Assembly (NCBI GenBank): GCA_947172645.1
Contig: CAMWBY010000004.1
Location: 124,001 to 188,000 of the forward strand
Source: an uncultured Lachnospiraceae bacterium
Lineage (GTDB): Bacteria > Bacillota > Clostridia > Lachnospirales > Lachnospiraceae
Direction of reading: 5' to 3'
Length of the DNA: 64,000 bases
In this document: positions 42,247 to 51,003 of the stretch, piece after piece
Position numbering within the stretch: the first letter of the stretch is position 1
Layout: each line of letters starts with the position of its first letter
The notes under the pieces: generated by a model
Told to the model about the DNA's origin: nothing
The model's database searches: none
Seen by the model: only the letters and a program-made list of their open reading frames with translations
Made by a program: the position numbers and the translations under genes

Positions 42247-43385
42247 AATTCCTGTATGTAGCGCCCCGTTACCACACCAACCAGACGGACATTATGAAAG
42301 GGCTGGTAGAACATGGGCATGAAGTGTGTTTTATCAGCCATTATGCTGCAATCATAGAAGATTATTCTTATGTTGTCCCGGTGGTTTTGGGATATTCCAC
42401 CTTGTATAAGCTCCTTGATTTTCTCTATGTCAAGGTGGTGCACAGAAAAGACCCTACCGCTATCGTGTTTAAAATCCAACACGGCTTTCCGCCTATAGGC
42501 AGGCTTCGGAGGATGATATACGACTTTGCCCCGGATGTGGTTATCCTGCGGGAACGCTCTGTGTATTCCATGGCGGCATATTATTTTTGCAAGAAAAAGG
42601 GATATCCGTGCATTCTTTATAACCAGAACCCGCTCTGGTCAGAGCCTGAAAAGACAGATTTTGCCCATCGCCTGGTGAACCGGTTTTCGCCCAAAATGCG
42701 CATGACGCCGGTGATGGGGGAGAAGAAGCCAGGGACGTCTATCAATGAGAATGATTACTTTGTGCCTTTCGTGATGGAACCGCGCCGTATGCCCCAAGAG
42801 AGGAGCTATTTCGCAGAAGATACGGTACATATTCTCTGCATCGGCAAATATGAAGTCAGGAAGCATCACCTGATGCTGTTACAGGCTGTGGAGAAGCTTA
42901 AGGACAGGTACGGGATACACCTGACACTTGTAGGGGAGGCCACCAACCGTTTCCAGAAGGAATACTGCGGCAAGGTCAGGGCGTATGTGGAAGAGCACCA
43001 TATGGAAGATATGACCGAGGTGAAGGCCAATGTCCCTCGGGAGGAGATGGCGCAGGAATATCTGGCGGCTGACTTATACGTGATTCCCAGTACCCTTGAG
43101 ATGGCGTCGGTGTCACAGCTGGAGGCTATGAGTTATTCCCTTCCGGTAATTTGCAGCGATACCAACGGCACTGCCTGCTATGTGGAAGACGGCGTGACAG
43201 GCTATCGGTTTCGGGATTGTGACCAGGCGGATTTGGAAGAGAAACTGGAGAGGATGCTGTCCCACAGGGAACGGATGAAGCGGATGGGGGCAGCAGGCTA
43301 TCAGGCAGTAGTGGAGAAGTATAATTTTGAGAATTATTTTGATACGGTGATGCGGATGAGGGGAAGGATTTTGGAGGAAAAATAA
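42243..43385 (+). CDS. Glycosyltransferase family 4
   Basis: 380 residues, starting on the ATGA overlap with the radical SAM gene. MKFLYVAPRYHTNQTDIMKGL opens the protein. LCIGKYEVRKHHLMLLQ marks the donor domain, and STLEMASVSQLEAMSYSLPVICSD is the EX7E region with Glu at both positions. The first domain is less like other GT4s here: it lacks the GGxER loop. Coupled translation links it to the radical SAM enzyme, so the product of that enzyme may be its substrate; this is an inference from gene order. Confidence 0.87.
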   Translation: MKFLYVAPRYHTNQTDIMKGLVEHGHEVCFISHYAAIIEDYSYVVPVVLGYSTLYKLLDFLYVKVVHRKDPTAIVFKIQHGFPPIGRLRRMIYDFAPDVVILRERSVYSMAAYYFCKKKGYPCILYNQNPLWSEPEKTDFAHRLVNRFSPKMRMTPVMGEKKPGTSINENDYFVPFVMEPRRMPQERSYFAEDTVHILCIGKYEVRKHHLMLLQAVEKLKDRYGIHLTLVGEATNRFQKEYCGKVRAYVEEHHMEDMTEVKANVPREEMAQEYLAADLYVIPSTLEMASVSQLEAMSYSLPVICSDTNGTACYVEDGVTGYRFRDCDQADLEEKLERMLSHRERMKRMGAAGYQAVVEKYNFENYFDTVMRMRGRILEEK

Positions 43386-44749
43386 TGATGGACAGAATGA
43401 GACGAATGATAAGAGAGAATAGGGTATTTGTTGTTTTTTTGGTTGTGACAATAACGCTTATGTGGGCAGGAATTATATGGGTCTATCATATTGCGGTTCT
43501 GAATGCACCCAAAGTATATTCGGATGGTTTCGGATACTATGTATATCTGCCAGCGGTTATTTTCCGGGATTTTAAGTTTACATTTGTAGAGGGTTGGGAG
43601 CATCCTCTAAGGATGGTTCAAGTGTCGGGCGGAACTATAAATAAATATCCGATGGGAACGGCGATTATGGAAAGCCCTTTTTTCTTCGTGGCACATATCA
43701 TATCGTGGATTAAGGATGCATTGACAGGAGGTTTTACAGCAACAGGATATTCCAATCTCTATCAATATGCTGTTATTGCCGGAGGCGCTATTTATTGGGC
43801 AGTCGCAACGTTTATGTTATATCGGCTTTTGCTCCGGTATATCGGCGTATCTAAAAGGGTTTCAATTCTTTGCTGCTTTTTTATTACTTATGGGACAAAC
43901 TTATTTCACTATGCATCCTATGACGCGTGTTTTTCCCATATCTATTCATATACATTATGTGTATGCTTTTTGTATTATTTGTGTTGGTATGAAGAGCGGG
44001 AGAAAGACAATTTAAACAAAATAGGGCATACATGTGCATTTGGTCTTCTGGCAGGGGGCATTTTTTTGGTGCGAAATGTCAATTTATTATTTATTGTTCC
44101 GTATATTTTGTATGGCGTAAGAAATTTAGAAACGTTGAAAGACAGATTGATTACTGTTTTACGGATGAAAAGAGTCGTACCGATTGTGGTCACTGGATTG
44201 GTTACAATCATGCCGCAGATGGTATATTGGTATAGTCAGACAGGGCATTGGATTGTCTATTCCTATGGGAACAATGAATCGTTTTGCTGGTTAAGACCGG
44301 CGATTCTTAATTTTTTGTTCAGTATACGCAAGGGATTGTTTTTTTGGAATCCTATACTGCTTGTTTCGGTGGCGGGGATGATTTATGCATATAAGAGAAA
44401 GGATAAGCTTTATTTTGGACTGACAGTTTTTTTCTTGATGGCTGTCTATGTGTCAAGTTCTTGGGAGGTCTGGTCTTACGGGGGATCGTACGGGCAGAGG
44501 GTTGCCGTTGATTTTATGTGTGTTTTCGCAGTTTTTATGGCATATTTGTTCAAGGGGGTGGAAGAAAAGCGTAAAAAAAGTGTTTGTGTGGGAATCAGAA
44601 AATATGTTGCAGAGGTTATTTTGTATGGGTACTGTATAATATGTGTTATTTTAAATAGTATCAATACGTTGGCTTATTGGAATGGGATTATTCCGTGGGA
44701 TGGGGCCACGTGGGAAGATATATGGAATGTATTTCACTGGGTCATGTGA
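43385..44749 (+). CDS. GT-C-like polytopic membrane protein
   Basis: 454 residues with about ten hydrophobic segments. After the first helix, an external loop reads KVYSDGFGYYVYLPAVIF, with the Asp expected of GT-C glycosyltransferases that take sugars from polyprenyl phosphates. INKYPMGTAIMESPFF and YGSYGQRVAVDF are further loop motifs seen in this class. The base composition is visibly more AT-rich than in the flanking GT4 genes, which hints at separate acquisition. Its start overlaps the preceding stop region by one base. The exact family is uncertain; a transferase that modifies the glycan outside the membrane is the likely role. Confidence 0.68.
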   Translation: MMDRMRRMIRENRVFVVFLVVTITLMWAGIIWVYHIAVLNAPKVYSDGFGYYVYLPAVIFRDFKFTFVEGWEHPLRMVQVSGGTINKYPMGTAIMESPFFFVAHIISWIKDALTGGFTATGYSNLYQYAVIAGGAIYWAVATFMLYRLLLRYIGVSKRVSILCCFFITYGTNLFHYASYDACFSHIYSYTLCVCFLYYLCWYEEREKDNLNKIGHTCAFGLLAGGIFLVRNVNLLFIVPYILYGVRNLETLKDRLITVLRMKRVVPIVVTGLVTIMPQMVYWYSQTGHWIVYSYGNNESFCWLRPAILNFLFSIRKGLFFWNPILLVSVAGMIYAYKRKDKLYFGLTVFFLMAVYVSSSWEVWSYGGSYGQRVAVDFMCVFAVFMAYLFKGVEEKRKKSVCVGIRKYVAEVILYGYCIICVILNSINTLAYWNGIIPWDGATWEDIWNVFHWVM

Positions 44750-44890
44750 ATTTTATGTGCTATTATAATTAAGAGTGTGTTATAAGCGCTTAGGATTAAG
44801 AAAGAAGAGACTTGGTTAAAAAATCAAAGATTTTCAACTTTCTATTTGAGAAGTATCGCAAGTAGGTTTGTGATATGCATGAGGATTATC

Positions 44891-45754
44891 ATGAAACGTA
44901 AAATAAAAGACATTCTTGCAGCGATTGTCTATTTCTTATATGAAAAAGACATCCTGCACAACCGCATAAGGGTACATACCATTGACGAGACTATAGATGA
45001 GCTTCTCTATACCGGGAAGAGCATGGTGCGTTTCGGGGACGGTGAGATTGTGATGATAAAAGGCGTCGACTTGATGTTACAGAAGGCGTCCCCGGAGATT
45101 GGGGAGGGGCTTGCCAGGATACTGGCATATCCTTATGATGACCTGATTGTGACCATTCCGGGGATTTTTGATACGCTTTCGGATCATCGCCCGGAGAGCA
45201 GGCAGTTCTGGAGAGACCATCTGCTTTTCTGCCGGAGGACTTATGAGAAATACTGCAATCCGGACAGGATTTATTATACGACTTTTGTGTCCCGCTGCTA
45301 TTATTATGCGAAAGACCGCAGTAATTGTGACAGATGGTTTGCAAAAATAAGAAAAATATGGGAAAATAGAGACATTGTGGTTGTGGAGGGTGCCAAGACT
45401 CATAACGGCGTAGGCAATAACTTGCTTGACAGTGCCAGGAGCATTGAGCGGATTATCTGTCCGCCCAGCGATGCTTATGGCGCGCTGCCTGCCATTTTGG
45501 AGGCGTGTACACGCTATGGCAGGGACAGGCTTTTCCTGTTATCCGTAGGGGTGGCGGCAAAATTCCTGGCGGTGGAATTGTTCCGGCTAGGATACCGGGT
45601 GCTTGACATAGGCAACCTGGACATGGAGTATGAGTGGTATGTGAGGCGGACGCCGGGCAAGGCAGTGATTGAGAAACACAGTGTTGTGGGCGAGGCGGCG
45701 AACCGGTCGGCAGGGTATGAGGAATATCTGGGGCAGGTCAAGGCGTGGCTGTGA
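44891..45754 (+). CDS. GT-D fold glycosyltransferase (DUF1792 / SP_1767 family)
   Basis: 287 residues from ATG 44891, with GAGG six bases upstream. SMVRFGDGEIVMIKG (44-58) is the family signature; the Asp-Gly-Glu there binds metal in the GT-D fold. VVVEGAKTHNGVGNNLLDSA and LSVGVAAKFLAVELFRLGYRVLDIGN complete the conserved blocks, the latter ending in D-x-G. Characterised streptococcal relatives add a hexose to glycoprotein or capsule glycans. A single basic, partly hydrophobic N-terminal segment may attach it to the membrane. About 140 bases of AT-rich sequence separate it from the preceding gene; no clear promoter pair was found there. Confidence 0.87.
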   Translation: MKRKIKDILAAIVYFLYEKDILHNRIRVHTIDETIDELLYTGKSMVRFGDGEIVMIKGVDLMLQKASPEIGEGLARILAYPYDDLIVTIPGIFDTLSDHRPESRQFWRDHLLFCRRTYEKYCNPDRIYYTTFVSRCYYYAKDRSNCDRWFAKIRKIWENRDIVVVEGAKTHNGVGNNLLDSARSIERIICPPSDAYGALPAILEACTRYGRDRLFLLSVGVAAKFLAVELFRLGYRVLDIGNLDMEYEWYVRRTPGKAVIEKHSVVGEAANRSAGYEEYLGQVKAWL

Positions 45755-45835
45755 TTGTTGGTACAGCGAATTACGGAGCGTTTTGTAGAATGGATGACGA
45801 GGGAGCTTCTTATTACAGAATAGGGATTCTATATA

Positions 45836-46432
45836 ATGGGTATGGAGATAGACATGATAGACGGCAAAGAGGCCTACCGGCGTTACCTGGAACAGGATAA
45901 AGTGGCGCTTGGCAGGAAGCGGGACAGGCGCCCGAAGTTTTTCGGGGATGAGATATGGAAATTTGAAATTTTGCTGCGCAAGGTGGAATATGATATCAAT
46001 TGCCGGAAAGGCTTCGCTGCATTGCTGATTGGAAAATACCACAAGTTCCGGTTTCACAGGCTGAGTGTAAAGCTTGGATTTACCATTCCGCCGAATGTGT
46101 TCCGGGGAGGGCTTTCGATTCCCCATTACGGAACCATCGTGGTGCATGGGAACGTCCGGGCAGGGATGAACTGCAGGCTCCAGGAAGGTGTGACCATCGG
46201 GGCCACAGGAGGCAGCCATGAGGCGGCGGTTATCGGTGATAATTGTTATTTTGGCAGCGGTGCGAAAGTTATCGGCGCGGTCTCCATAGCCGACGATGTG
46301 GCTGTAGGCGCGGGCGCGGTGGTGACGAAGGACATTACGGAACCCGGAACTACTTGGGCGGGCGTGCCTGCCAAGAAAATAAACGGACAGGACTCGCACA
46401 GCAATTTGTGTAAAGATATTTTTACTTCATAG
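45836..46432 (+). CDS. CysE-like hexapeptide-repeat acetyltransferase
   Basis: 198 residues. The C-terminal half is a left-handed beta-helix with hexapeptide repeats (VFRGGLSIPHYGTIVV, GNVRAGMNCRLQEGVTIGATGG, AVIGDNCYFGSGAKVIG, VAVGAGAVVTKDI). His97 and His104 stand where serine acetyltransferase relatives have catalytic histidines, and TWAGVPAKKI is the usual end. The short helical N-terminus is unlike true CysE, and proteins of this type in glycan loci O-acetylate sugars using acetyl-CoA. Alternative in-frame starts exist at 45842 and at 45854, the last with its own GGAG. It precedes the ABC exporter by 12 bases. Confidence 0.83.
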   Translation: MGMEIDMIDGKEAYRRYLEQDKVALGRKRDRRPKFFGDEIWKFEILLRKVEYDINCRKGFAALLIGKYHKFRFHRLSVKLGFTIPPNVFRGGLSIPHYGTIVVHGNVRAGMNCRLQEGVTIGATGGSHEAAVIGDNCYFGSGAKVIGAVSIADDVAVGAGAVVTKDITEPGTTWAGVPAKKINGQDSHSNLCKDIFTS

Positions 46433-46444
46433 AAGAGGATTTTT

Positions 46445-48250
46445 ATGGGCGGATTGAGAGAAAACACGAAGGTGGGGATGCTCACCAAATTGGGATATAT
46501 TTTTGATAAAAGGGATAAGTGGAAGATACTTATGCTTCTGCTAGCCGTTGTGGTGGGGAGTTTTTTAGAACTTCTGGGCGTGACGATTTTCATGCCTTTT
46601 ATCAATATCATCACGGAGCCTGCAACCATCCATAAGACGTGGTATCTTAGGTGGGTGTACGATTTGTTTCATTTTCAGTCGCCCAAGGGTTTCCTGATTG
46701 CGTTGTCGGCCGGAATTGTTGTGGTGTATATCGTGAAGAATGTATACTTGATTATAGAGAAAAGCTACATTTACAGGTTCTCCTATAATACCCAGATGAA
46801 GCTGTCCACCAGGCTTTTGAATACCTATATGAAAGAGCCTTATACGTTCCATCTCAATAAGAATATCGCTACCTTACAGAGAAGCTTGCAGGAAGATACT
46901 TCAAAATTTATGCAAGTAATTCTGTATTCCCTGGAATTGGTGGCGGAGCTTGCGGTCTGTTTCGTACTTGTGGTTTATCTTATGTTTGTCAGCAAATCCA
47001 TCACCATCATTGTGCTTGGGCTGTTGGTGGTATGCGTGGGTTCTTTTCTGCTTCTCACGAGGAAGTACAGCCGTAAGCTAGGGCAGGATAACCAGGGATA
47101 CCAAGGTAAGATTTACCAGTGGATGAATCAGGCGTTAGGCGGTATCAAAGAGATTAAGATATTGGAGCGGGAAGAATTTTTCACAGAGGAATACCGCAAA
47201 TATTATATAAAATTTGCCAAAGGTTTGCGGATTGCCAGGACAATCTCCATCTTGCCAAAGTATGCGGTGGAGGCTGTGGCGATTTCGGGACTTCTCGTGG
47301 CGATTATCGTAAAGCTGATGTTCGGCGAGGCGGATATGGCCTATTATATCCCGCAGCTTACGGTGTTCGCGGTGGCGGCGTTCCGTCTGATGCCGAGTGT
47401 GGGGCGTATCAATGAACACGCCACCAATACCTTGTATGCGCTGCCCTCCGTGGAATTGGTCTATCATGATTTGGTGGAAATCGAAGACTATATCGAAAAG
47501 CAGGACAGTGAAGTCAGGGAAGAGTGGGATTTACAGGAAGGCATTGAGGTGAAGAATGTGACTTACTGCTATCCCGATACGGACGAGCCTGTTATCGACA
47601 ATGCCAGCCTGTCAGTGAAAAAAGGCAAGACGGTGGCATTCATTGGGGCTTCCGGCGCCGGTAAAACCACGATGGTGGATATTATCCTGGGACTTTTGAC
47701 GCCCCAGGAGGGTGTGGTTATGGCGGATAATATCAATATCCATGAGAAACCGAAGACATTCCATGCGCAGGTGGGCTATATTCCTCAGGTGATTTACTTG
47801 TCTGACGACACCATCCGCAATAACATTGCTTTTGGCGTGAGAAAAGAGGATATCGATGAAAAGGCGGTGCTGCAGGCGATGGAGAAGGCACAACTTACAG
47901 AGTTTATCGAGAGTCTTCCTCACGGCCTTGACACGATTGTAGGTGACAGGGGCGTCAGGTTGTCCGGTGGGCAGAGACAGCGTATCGGCATAGCAAGGGC
48001 GCTTTACCATGACCCCGAAATCCTGGTTCTTGATGAAGCCACGTCGGCTCTTGACAATGACACGGAGGCGGCGGTGATGGAAGCCATCGAGCATTTGCAG
48101 GGTGTGAAGACGATGATTATTATTGCTCACAGGCTCACCACAATCCGCAGTGTGGATTTGATTTATGAGGTGGGGGACGGCAAGGTAGTGGAGAAGAGTA
48201 AAGAGGAAGTGTTTACAGAGGAATTTCCGAATGGCCATAGTAATGCATAA
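46445..48250 (+). CDS. ABC exporter (MsbA/PglK-like), second copy
   Basis: 601 residues: six membrane helices to residue ~310, then the ATPase domain. Walker A is GASGAGKTT (401-409), the signature RLSGGQRQRIG, Walker B ILVLDEATSALDNDTE, and switch IIAHRLTT. It shares overall layout and many motifs with the exporter at 16850, including the opening KLGYIFDKRDK versus KVGYLFDRRQK, so the two are paralogues. Flipping of a lipid-linked glycan or glycolipid is the likely job. The last 20 bases overlap the next gene, which suggests that this exporter and the GT-C-like protein are made together. Confidence 0.92.
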   Translation: MGGLRENTKVGMLTKLGYIFDKRDKWKILMLLLAVVVGSFLELLGVTIFMPFINIITEPATIHKTWYLRWVYDLFHFQSPKGFLIALSAGIVVVYIVKNVYLIIEKSYIYRFSYNTQMKLSTRLLNTYMKEPYTFHLNKNIATLQRSLQEDTSKFMQVILYSLELVAELAVCFVLVVYLMFVSKSITIIVLGLLVVCVGSFLLLTRKYSRKLGQDNQGYQGKIYQWMNQALGGIKEIKILEREEFFTEEYRKYYIKFAKGLRIARTISILPKYAVEAVAISGLLVAIIVKLMFGEADMAYYIPQLTVFAVAAFRLMPSVGRINEHATNTLYALPSVELVYHDLVEIEDYIEKQDSEVREEWDLQEGIEVKNVTYCYPDTDEPVIDNASLSVKKGKTVAFIGASGAGKTTMVDIILGLLTPQEGVVMADNINIHEKPKTFHAQVGYIPQVIYLSDDTIRNNIAFGVRKEDIDEKAVLQAMEKAQLTEFIESLPHGLDTIVGDRGVRLSGGQRQRIGIARALYHDPEILVLDEATSALDNDTEAAVMEAIEHLQGVKTMIIIAHRLTTIRSVDLIYEVGDGKVVEKSKEEVFTEEFPNGHSNA

Positions 48251-49922
48251 AATAAAAAATCAGAAGATAGTTCCCGACAGGCGCAGTGACGTGCTGTTTC
48301 TTTTGTCTTTGCTTCTGCTTGCCATGGCGGCTTTCACGTTTCTTGGTTCTGACAGTTATGTCATGTTTGCTGACAGTGGAAGTTATATGGAGATGGAGCG
48401 GTATATGGAGGGCGTCATGCCTGTCTATCCGCTTTTCTTAAGGATGAATAAGATACTGTTTGGAGAGGCCGCTTATTTGCAGGCGGTGGTGATGGAGCAG
48501 GCCATTTTTGCCAGTATATGTGTGACGGTGTTTACGAATCTGCTGCGCAGGCAGTTCGGGCTTGGCTATGTGGAAGCATACTGTCTCTTCCTGTTTTCAC
48601 TGCTTCCTTTTACGACGGATATGCCGGATGCTATGACCACCCAGGAAATCATAACGGAGGGCGTTGCCTATGCAGGATTTTATTTGTTTATGGCGGCGCT
48701 GCTTAAGGCGGTTTGGACGAAAAAACTCCGGTATATACTGCTTTTGTTTGTTATTACCCTGTTTTTAGCGGCAACCCGTTCGCAGCTCCAGATTCTGTTC
48801 GGAGTGTGCGGTATTATTTTTTGCTATATTGTCGTCATGGGAGACGGGACGAAGGCAGGAAGAAGAGCGGTGCTGTATGTGCTGCCGGGCTTGGTTGGAT
48901 GTCTGTGCATCGGGCTCCTTGGCGTTTTCTGCACCAGCAGGGTAAATACAGGGTACCAGGAGATGATTAGACGCTATACGGACAGGTTGCAGGAAATTGA
49001 GGATGCCGCCATGGAAGAAAAGATGGCGGAAGGGCATGGGGAGACAGTAGGAGAGACAAGACCGGATGATGTCCGAGGGCCGGAGGATGAAGAGCTTAGT
49101 AAGAACATCCAGGCTGAAAGCGGTACGGAAATGACATTGGGTAATAGCTTGGAGAGTAGTCCGGAAAATGCGGAAGACTCAGAGGATTCAGGCAGCGGGG
49201 AAGAATGGACGGCGGTGCCTTCCCAATATACATCCCTCATTTTCGCCAGGGGGATGTATGAGGCGGATTACGAGGATTATCAGCTTTTTCAGGAGGAAGA
49301 GCTACGGCAGCTGTTTCTGCGTCTGTATGAGACGGCCGACGAAAATAAAAGCTTATACACGTATGCCACTCCGGGCTTATGGATGTGGAAGGATATCGTG
49401 GGCGGTATCGGGTCGGTAGGCAATAAATGTTTTTATACGTTGGATGATTTTTACAGAGAAATGCCTGGCATCACACAGCGCAACGACTATAACCGGATTA
49501 GAAACGAGAGCGTGAGCAAGATTGGCTGGACGTTATTAAAGGCTCATTGGACAAGATTTTTGTACCATACGGTGATGATGCTTCCCCAGGCGTTTATCTG
49601 TACGGTATTTTTCCAGATTGCCAGGATATATTTGCTGTGCCATCTGGTGACCCTGTTTTTGTATGTCAGTGCGGTGGCGCTGATGGTCTGGGCATATGCG
49701 GATAAAAAGGTGGATAAGGCCTATGGGGAATTTATGGCGGCGGTCCTGGGGACGAATATATTGATGATTGTCGTGATTTCCCTTGTGTTTTTCGGGCAGC
49801 AGAGGTATCTGGTGTATAATTTTGGGATATTTTATATGGTGTATTTCCTGCTTCTGTTACAGTTGTGGAAAATATACGGAAAGAACTGGTTCACATGGAG
49901 GTTTACGTGGAAAAAGTCCTGA
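48231..49922 (+). CDS. GT-C-like membrane protein with an acidic loop
   Basis: 563 residues with about eleven hydrophobic segments. The first external loop reads SYVMFADSGSYMEMERYM, with an Asp pattern expected for GT-C enzymes. Between two helices, residues ~250-330 form a polar, Glu/Ser/Gly-rich, low-complexity stretch (around 48975-49225) that is probably an unstructured extracytoplasmic insert. A similar insert occurs in the membrane protein at 56633. The gene starts 20 bases inside the ABC exporter, with GAGGAA seven bases before its ATG. The family is not recognised precisely; transfer of a sugar from a polyprenyl-phosphate donor is inferred from topology. Confidence 0.65.
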   Translation: MAIVMHKIKNQKIVPDRRSDVLFLLSLLLLAMAAFTFLGSDSYVMFADSGSYMEMERYMEGVMPVYPLFLRMNKILFGEAAYLQAVVMEQAIFASICVTVFTNLLRRQFGLGYVEAYCLFLFSLLPFTTDMPDAMTTQEIITEGVAYAGFYLFMAALLKAVWTKKLRYILLLFVITLFLAATRSQLQILFGVCGIIFCYIVVMGDGTKAGRRAVLYVLPGLVGCLCIGLLGVFCTSRVNTGYQEMIRRYTDRLQEIEDAAMEEKMAEGHGETVGETRPDDVRGPEDEELSKNIQAESGTEMTLGNSLESSPENAEDSEDSGSGEEWTAVPSQYTSLIFARGMYEADYEDYQLFQEEELRQLFLRLYETADENKSLYTYATPGLWMWKDIVGGIGSVGNKCFYTLDDFYREMPGITQRNDYNRIRNESVSKIGWTLLKAHWTRFLYHTVMMLPQAFICTVFFQIARIYLLCHLVTLFLYVSAVALMVWAYADKKVDKAYGEFMAAVLGTNILMIVVISLVFFGQQRYLVYNFGIFYMVYFLLLLQLWKIYGKNWFTWRFTWKKS

Positions 49923-50617
49923 TTATCATTCCTGCTTACAATGAGGAAGACAGTATCGAGAAAGTAGTGGATAATTTTATAGAGAACTTTCCCCAGTATG
50001 ACTATGTCATCATAAACGACGGTTCTACGGACAATACGAAGGACGTATGCCGGGACAAAAGGTATGAGGTGTTAAATCTGCCCATCAATATGGGAATCGG
50101 AGGGGCAGTCCAGACAGGCTACCGATATGCTCTGGACAACGGTTATGACATGGCGGTCCAGGTGGACGGTGACGGGCAGCACGACGTATCATTTTTAGAA
50201 GAGATGATACGGTATATGGAGGAAGAAGGAGCCGACTGTGTTATCGGCTCCCGGTTTGTGGAGAAAGAAGGATTCCAGTCTTCCGGCCTTCGCAGGGTTG
50301 GAATCAAGTTCTTAAGTACACTGGGGTGGCTTCTGACGGGGGTGCGTGTACGGGATATTACCAGCGGGTTCCGCCTGGTGAACCGCAGGTTCATCCAGAT
50401 TTTTGCCCAGGACTATCCCTCCGATTATCCGGAGCCTGAGGCGATGGTGATTGCGGCAGTCTACGGTGGGAAAATCAGGGAATATCCGGTGATTATGAGG
50501 GACAGGGAGAGCGGGACAAGCTCGATTACCCTCAGGAAGTCGGTCTACTACATGTTTAAAGTAACTTTGGCAATGTTGGTCCGCCGTCTGAGTTTCGGCG
50601 TCAGGAGGAGCAAATGA
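49907..50617 (+). CDS. GT2 polyprenyl-phosphate sugar synthase-like
   Basis: 236 residues. GTG 49907 is taken as the start because GGAGG lies exactly five bases upstream; longer readings begin inside the preceding gene. VLIIIPAYNEEDSI, INDGSTDNTKDVC, QVDGDGQHD and the later IGSRFVEKEG match the short DPM1/GtrB-type GT2 group. VRDITSGFRLVNRRFI is the conserved product-side block. These enzymes make polyprenyl-phosphate-linked sugars for GT-C transferases, so it may feed the neighbouring membrane proteins. It is followed directly by a DUF2304 gene, its usual partner, with a 4-base overlap. Confidence 0.9.
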   Translation: MEKVLIIIPAYNEEDSIEKVVDNFIENFPQYDYVIINDGSTDNTKDVCRDKRYEVLNLPINMGIGGAVQTGYRYALDNGYDMAVQVDGDGQHDVSFLEEMIRYMEEEGADCVIGSRFVEKEGFQSSGLRRVGIKFLSTLGWLLTGVRVRDITSGFRLVNRRFIQIFAQDYPSDYPEPEAMVIAAVYGGKIREYPVIMRDRESGTSSITLRKSVYYMFKVTLAMLVRRLSFGVRRSK

Positions 50618-51003
50618 TTCCACAAACTTTACAGATTACATTGTCCGTAGCTGTGATTTGCTATTTTATTATTATTTTGTATTATCTGAAAAAGCGAATG
50701 CTGGAGCTGAAATATACGCTGATTTGGCTTGTGGCGGGCGTGGTCATGGGAATCATGATTTACTTCCCCGAGCTTTTGGTACATTTCGTGGGGATATTCG
50801 GCATCCAGAGCAATATGAACGGGCTTTATATTCTTTGTATCGCATTTATTTTTATGATTTTGATGACGCTGACTTCCATTGCTTCCAGACAGCAGTTAAA
50901 GATTCGGATATTGATTCAGGAAATCAGTATGATGGAGAAGCGGATTCGGGAATTGGAGAAGGCGGCAGACGCAGATGAAGAAAGCAGAAAACATAGCAAT
51001 TGA
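50614..51003 (+). CDS. DUF2304 family small membrane protein
   Basis: 129 residues: an N-terminal helix, LELKYTLIWLVAGVVMGI, then a further helix pair, and a charged coiled-coil-like tail (MMEKRIRELEKAADADEE). The LKY(S/T)LIWL motif and the order of segments identify DUF2304. The family sits beside GtrB/DPM1-like GT2 genes, as here, and probably helps membrane docking or translocation of the polyprenyl-phosphate sugar. It overlaps the GT2 stop by four bases and the next GT4 start by 29 bases. Confidence 0.88.
   Translation: MIPQTLQITLSVAVICYFIIILYYLKKRMLELKYTLIWLVAGVVMGIMIYFPELLVHFVGIFGIQSNMNGLYILCIAFIFMILMTLTSIASRQQLKIRILIQEISMMEKRIRELEKAADADEESRKHSN

Noticed and set aside
44750..44890. Promoter in the gap before the GT-D gene
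   Set aside because: A TATAAT is present at 44764 but no -35 lies at acceptable spacing and there is no extended -10.
45587..46399. Minus-strand open frame of 270 codons
   Set aside because: It is antisense to the GT-D and acetyltransferase genes, both of which have firm motifs on the plus strand.
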